DNA from: Sandaracinaceae bacterium
GTDB taxonomy: Bacteria; Myxococcota_A; Polyangia; Polyangiales; Sandaracinaceae
Assembly (NCBI GenBank): GCA_020633195.1
Contig: JACKEC010000020.1
Location: 186,001 to 250,000, forward strand
DNA length: 64,000 bases
Direction: 5' to 3'
The notes beneath the pieces are model-generated. The model was not told where the DNA came from. It ran no database searches and was given only the letters and a program-made list of their open reading frames with translations. The position numbers were made by a program, and so were the translations under genes. Shown piece by piece: positions 60,949 through 64,000 of this stretch. Each line of letters begins with the position of its first letter. Within the stretch, counting starts at the first letter, position 1.

Positions 60949-61431
60949 ATGGGCGAGTCCATCTACGACTTCGAAGTCGAAACCCTCGAGGGCGACAAGC
61001 ACGCGCTCGAGGCCTACCGCGGCAAGGTGCTCCTGATCGTCAACACGGCGAGCAAGTGCGGGTTCACCCCACAATTCGAGGGGCTCGAGAAGCTCCACGG
61101 GGAGCTCGCCGACGACGGGCTCGCGGTGCTGGGCTTCCCCTGCAACCAGTTCGGCGCGCAGGAGCCGGGCGACGCCGACCAGATCGGCGCCTTCTGCCAG
61201 AAGAACTACGGCGTCTCCTTTCCGATGCACTCGAAGATCGAGGTGAACGGAAAAGAGGCGCACCCGCTCTACCGCTGGCTCCGCAAGCAGAAGCGCGGGC
61301 TCCTCGGCAGCTCGCGCATCAAGTGGAACTTCACCAAGTTCCTCGTCGATCGCGACGGGCGCGTCGTGCAGCGCTACGCGCCGACCACGAAGCCCGAGGA
61401 CATCGCGGACGACATCAAGAAGCTCCTCTGA
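60949..61431 (+). CDS. Glutathione peroxidase family protein
   Basis: 160 residues. The peroxidatic cysteine C37 sits in NTASKCGFTPQF, with the conserved GFPCNQFGAQEP, and KWNFTKFLVDRDG supplies the Trp and Asn of the catalytic tetrad. A further cysteine in GAFCQKNYGVSF matches the resolving cysteine of the thioredoxin-dependent group, so it probably uses thioredoxin rather than glutathione. ATG 60949 gives the standard length; the frame upstream is non-homologous. Its end overlaps the convergent sulfotransferase gene by 17 bases. Confidence 0.94.
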   Translation: MGESIYDFEVETLEGDKHALEAYRGKVLLIVNTASKCGFTPQFEGLEKLHGELADDGLAVLGFPCNQFGAQEPGDADQIGAFCQKNYGVSFPMHSKIEVNGKEAHPLYRWLRKQKRGLLGSSRIKWNFTKFLVDRDGRVVQRYAPTTKPEDIADDIKKLL

Positions 61432-62641
61432 CGAACCGGGCCCGGTAGGGCCCGAACGCGTCGCGCAGGGAGCCCTCGTCGAGGCCGAAGTCCTCGAGGG
61501 CGTAGCGGTGCACGCCGTGCTGGTGCTGCGGGTGCGAGGCGAGCGTGCGCCGCATGCGTCGCTCGGCCTCCTCGGTGAGCTCGTCGCCGACGGCCGCGTA
61601 GATGCGCCGCACCTCGGCCATCGGGTCGCGCACGAGGTCGGCGTAGTCGACGTCGACGAAGGCCGACTCGTGGCCGCCGTCGCGCGTCGCGAGCGCGCGC
61701 TCGACCATCCGCGCGACCTTGCGGCCCCAGTCCCGACCGACCTCGCGCGGGTCGACCTCGTCGCTGAACACGCCGCGGCCGTGGGCGACCATCGAGCAGA
61801 ACGACGCCACGGTCACCACCGGATCGCGGTGGGTCCACACGATCCGCGCGCCCTCGAAGACGTCGAGCAGCACGTCGAGCCACTCGAGGTGGTGCGGGGT
61901 CTTGAGCAGCCAGCGCTTGGACCCCCCGCGCTGCCGCGAGAGCACCTGCAGCAGCAGCCGCTCGTGCTCGTAGGCGGGGCGCTGATCGATGGTCTCGAGC
62001 CAGGCCGCGTACGTCGGGACCCGCAGGGTCGCCTCCGGGACGGTGCTCCGGAACGCCTGGTCGAGGAGCAAGACGTCTTCCTCGGGACCGTAGGCCTGCA
62101 CCGGGTGGACGGCGAAGAAGTCGGGCGCGAGGTAGCCGAGCGCGCGCTCCGCGGTGACCGCCGCGGCGATCCGCCGATCGCCGCCGAGCAGCGTGCGCCC
62201 GGCCGCGGGCGCGGGGTGGAGCGCCTCCCACGACGCGAGCCACCGGCGCCGCGGGTCCGACGCCAGGAGGCGCTGCAGGAGCGTCGTCCCCGTGCGCTGC
62301 AGCCCCGTGATCACGAGCGGCGCGGCCAGGGGCGCCTCGCGCGTCGCCCGGTCGGCGGCCGCGAAGACGAGGAGGCGGTTCGCGAGCACGCCGATCAGCC
62401 GCTCGCGCGTGACGAGGTGACCGACCGGGCTGAGCCGGGCCTCGGCCGCGATCGAGTCGAGGAGGACGTCGAGCGGCTCGAGGAAGTCGTCCGGGCCGAA
62501 GTCGTCGAGCCCGGTGCGCGCGCGCGCCGCGTCGAGCAGCGCGTCGCGCTCGAGCCGGCCGAGGCGCGGGAGCACGCGGTTCGCCAGGGCGATCGCCCGC
62601 GGCCGGTACGGCCGCCCGTAGTCGCGCGAGGTCTGCCGCAT
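61415..62641 (-). CDS. Sulfotransferase family protein
   Basis: 408 residues. The PAPS-binding loop TGLQRTGTTLLQRLLASD (about 112-129) and the second PAPS contact IVWTHRDPVVTVASFCS are present, as is WLLKTPHHLEWL. It belongs to the Sulfotransfer_3-type family that sulfates lipids or small hydroxyl compounds. It is the third gene of a leftward SDR/DUF1214/sulfotransferase run, starting 3 bases after the DUF1214 stop, so the substrate is likely made by those enzymes. Confidence 0.9.
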   Translation of the reverse strand: MRQTSRDYGRPYRPRAIALANRVLPRLGRLERDALLDAARARTGLDDFGPDDFLEPLDVLLDSIAAEARLSPVGHLVTRERLIGVLANRLLVFAAADRATREAPLAAPLVITGLQRTGTTLLQRLLASDPRRRWLASWEALHPAPAAGRTLLGGDRRIAAAVTAERALGYLAPDFFAVHPVQAYGPEEDVLLLDQAFRSTVPEATLRVPTYAAWLETIDQRPAYEHERLLLQVLSRQRGGSKRWLLKTPHHLEWLDVLLDVFEGARIVWTHRDPVVTVASFCSMVAHGRGVFSDEVDPREVGRDWGRKVARMVERALATRDGGHESAFVDVDYADLVRDPMAEVRRIYAAVGDELTEEAERRMRRTLASHPQHQHGVHRYALEDFGLDEGSLRDAFGPYRARFVRGAS

Positions 62642-62644
62642 GGT

Positions 62645-63748
62645 TCAGTCGAGCGCGGCGACGTCGCGCAGCGGCACCACGCGCGTCCGGGGCTGCGGGT
62701 GCTCCTCCGCGCGGACCCAGCGGAAGCACATCGTGCCGCGCTCGTGGCCGACGGTCTGGATCCAGTTCGGGACGCCCGGGTCCTCGTGCGCGACGACGAT
62801 GCGGACCGATCCGTCGTCCCGGTACGCCGCCGTCTTCGAGTTCACGTGGATGCGGAAGTAGCGGTAGTCGAGCGACTCCATCCAGTGGTTGTTGAGCTGG
62901 AAGTTCCAGTGGTCGCAGGGCGGGGGCGTCGCGTCGATCACGAGCGCCTCGTCCGGCCCGAGCTTCCAGTACGAGTGGTAGTAGACGATGTTCGGGTCGC
63001 CGCCGGCCATCTTGGCGCGGTCGCGATCGAACTCCGGCAGCTCGTTGGCGTGCGCCTCGAAGCCGTTCGCCCAGGACGCGAACATCGCGGCCGCGAAGTA
63101 CACGAGGTTGCCCGACTGCGTGAGCCCCTCGTCGATCGTCTTGGCGGTCACCGGCGTCGTCTCGCCCACGCCGCCCACCGGCTCGATGTGGATGTCGGCG
63201 AGCGTCTCCGCGGCGGGGTCGAGGCGCGTCTGCCGGACGATGAGCGTGCCCGACTCGGGCTTCATCGGGAGCCAGTTCGCGGCGCCCTCCGGCTCGTCGA
63301 CCGACAGGATGATCTCGAAGGATCCGTCGTCCGCGATCGTCATCTGCGAGGCGTCGAGGGAGCCGCTCGGGGGCATCGCGGCGCCCTGGCCGTAGTGGCC
63401 GACCATGGTGCTGAAGCTGAGGTAGTGGACCGAGCCGCGGTTGCCGTAGACGCGGTAGCGCTCGGTCCCACGAATCGCAGCATTGAAATAGAAGTTGTCG
63501 GGGTTGTCCGCGCCCATCTTCGCCGTCTCGTGCACGACGCGCTGCAGGACGGGGGCGAGCGGGTCGGCGTGCTCGACGAACGTCTGCAGCGCCGCGCGCG
63601 TGATGCGGCTCAGGTAGCGGAAGCCCTCCGCGCGATCGAAGGGGTTGGCGGGGCCGTGCATCACGACCTTGCCCGCCTCGCGCAGGCGATCGCAGAAGTC
63701 GTCCCACGTCCTGCCCTCGAGGATCCGCGTCTCGCTCCGGCCGCTCAT
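62645..63748 (-). CDS. DUF1214-domain protein
   Basis: 367 residues from ATG 63746-63748. The C-terminal part carries the DUF1214 signature: NYVYYHSYWK-like NIVYYHSYWKLGPDEALVIDATPPPCDHWNFQLNNHWMESLDYR and VRIVVAHEDPGVPNWIQT. DUF1214/DUF1254 proteins are common near sulfotransferases and dehydrogenases of lipid or steroid metabolism in mycobacteria and proteobacteria; their biochemical role is not settled. Overlaps the SDR stop by three bases (ATGA) and precedes the sulfotransferase by three bases. Confidence 0.87.
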   Translation of the reverse strand: MSGRSETRILEGRTWDDFCDRLREAGKVVMHGPANPFDRAEGFRYLSRITRAALQTFVEHADPLAPVLQRVVHETAKMGADNPDNFYFNAAIRGTERYRVYGNRGSVHYLSFSTMVGHYGQGAAMPPSGSLDASQMTIADDGSFEIILSVDEPEGAANWLPMKPESGTLIVRQTRLDPAAETLADIHIEPVGGVGETTPVTAKTIDEGLTQSGNLVYFAAAMFASWANGFEAHANELPEFDRDRAKMAGGDPNIVYYHSYWKLGPDEALVIDATPPPCDHWNFQLNNHWMESLDYRYFRIHVNSKTAAYRDDGSVRIVVAHEDPGVPNWIQTVGHERGTMCFRWVRAEEHPQPRTRVVPLRDVAALD

Positions 63749-64000
63749 GCCCTGCTCCTCTCGTTCAGCAGCTCCAAGGTGGTGTCGTAGAGCCGCTTGG
63801 CCACGGCCTCGTCGCACGCGAGCTCGCTCGGCGGCGTCTCCCGCCAGCGGTGGAAGTACAGGCCCGTCTGCCCGTCGATCGCGGACGCGCACGCGAGGTA
63901 GACGACCGGCTCGGCCGCGAGGTCCGGCGGCGCGAAGAAGGCCTTCATCGTCGGTGTCAACAAGACGTGCGACCACGCGGGCGCCTCGCGCGCGATGCTG
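63745..64000 (-). CDS. Short-chain dehydrogenase/reductase, 3' end only (5' end off window)
   Basis: Frame open to the right edge, 84 residues visible, encoding the C-terminus of an SDR. SHVLLTPTMKAFFAPPDLAAEP and VVYLACASAIDGQTGLYFHRW are the usual SDR ends after the catalytic domain, similar to retinol-dehydrogenase-like members that act on large hydrophobic alcohols. The catalytic YxxxK and Rossmann glycine motifs lie outside the window. Its stop overlaps the DUF1214 start. First visible gene of the operon. Confidence 0.8.
   Translation of the reverse strand, partial: SIAREAPAWSHVLLTPTMKAFFAPPDLAAEPVVYLACASAIDGQTGLYFHRWRETPPSELACDEAVAKRLYDTTLELLNERSRA

Noticed and set aside
61508..63790. 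760-residue plus-strand frame opposite the sulfotransferase and DUF1214 genes
   Set aside because: Antisense of two genes with PAPS loop and DUF1214 motifs; composition is shadow-like.

Overview
The window is very GC-rich chromosomal DNA with dense, mostly short-spaced genes on both strands. I read it as a myxobacterium, most likely of the Sandaracinaceae/Polyangiales. The grounds are the many lipoproteins whose mature N-termini are rich in DAG/DAGP repeats, a TIGR02266-type PilZ protein, a zinc-ribbon protein with a TonB/AgmX-like C-terminus, Cys/Asp 'DDDGDGxxDC' calcium motifs on secreted proteins, a sigma-54 activator, and the general base composition. Genus level is inference. I found no rRNA, tRNA, CRISPR array, insertion sequence or phage gene. 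The left and right edges cut a secreted coiled-coil protein and a short-chain dehydrogenase.

Layout. 1-12.9 kb: partial coiled-coil protein, VOC protein, trpS, a membrane-anchored TPR protein, a TPR lipoprotein, a CPBP protease overlapping a patatin lipase, a secreted protein, a papain-type protease with two P domains overlapping a GDPD phosphodiesterase, and infA. 13-26.8 kb: FATP-type acyl-CoA synthetase, GST with a divergent LysR regulator and twin LysR boxes, bestrophin-like channel, SelW-type redox protein, a large peptidoglycan amidase lipoprotein, a hybrid histidine kinase with a STAS-like partner, pssA, an NCS1 nucleobase transporter, a PilZ protein and a sigma-54 activator. 26.8-32.9 kb: an NfeD/flotillin operon behind a probable sigma-54 promoter, then four exported proteins (a vWA lipoprotein, a roughly 90-cysteine lipoprotein and two small ones). 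33-39.8 kb: a reductive pyrimidine-degradation operon, transcribed leftward: beta-ureidopropionase, dihydropyrimidinase, aminotransferase, preT, a small lipoprotein, preA. 39.8-40.5 kb: a gene-poor stretch with an inverted repeat. 40.5-52.8 kb: CE2-like esterase, PflX-like radical SAM protein, mmsA, two proteins with internal duplications, tandem DUF1517 paralogues, a feruloyl-CoA-synthetase-like enzyme, a calcium-motif outer-membrane-type protein and a small membrane pair. 52.9-64 kb: HSL-type esterase, an ATPase/MscS pair, a UbiB kinase, the zinc-ribbon/AgmX protein, glutathione peroxidase, and a leftward SDR/DUF1214/sulfotransferase operon.

How genes work together. The operon at 33-39.8 kb, with MmsA (42.8-44.3 kb) and the NCS1 transporter (23.2-24.6 kb), covers uracil or thymine uptake and conversion to acetyl-CoA or propionyl-CoA. 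The ATPase at 54.7-58.1 kb ends 7 bases before a minimal MscS channel gene; it carries the long extracytoplasmic part and extra membrane helices typical of large MscS channels plus a cytoplasmic ATPase, which suggests a two-part, ATP-controlled channel. At least eleven genes have a TANNNT hexamer 6-8 bases before the start codon, usually with no Shine-Dalgarno sequence, which points to frequent leaderless transcription.
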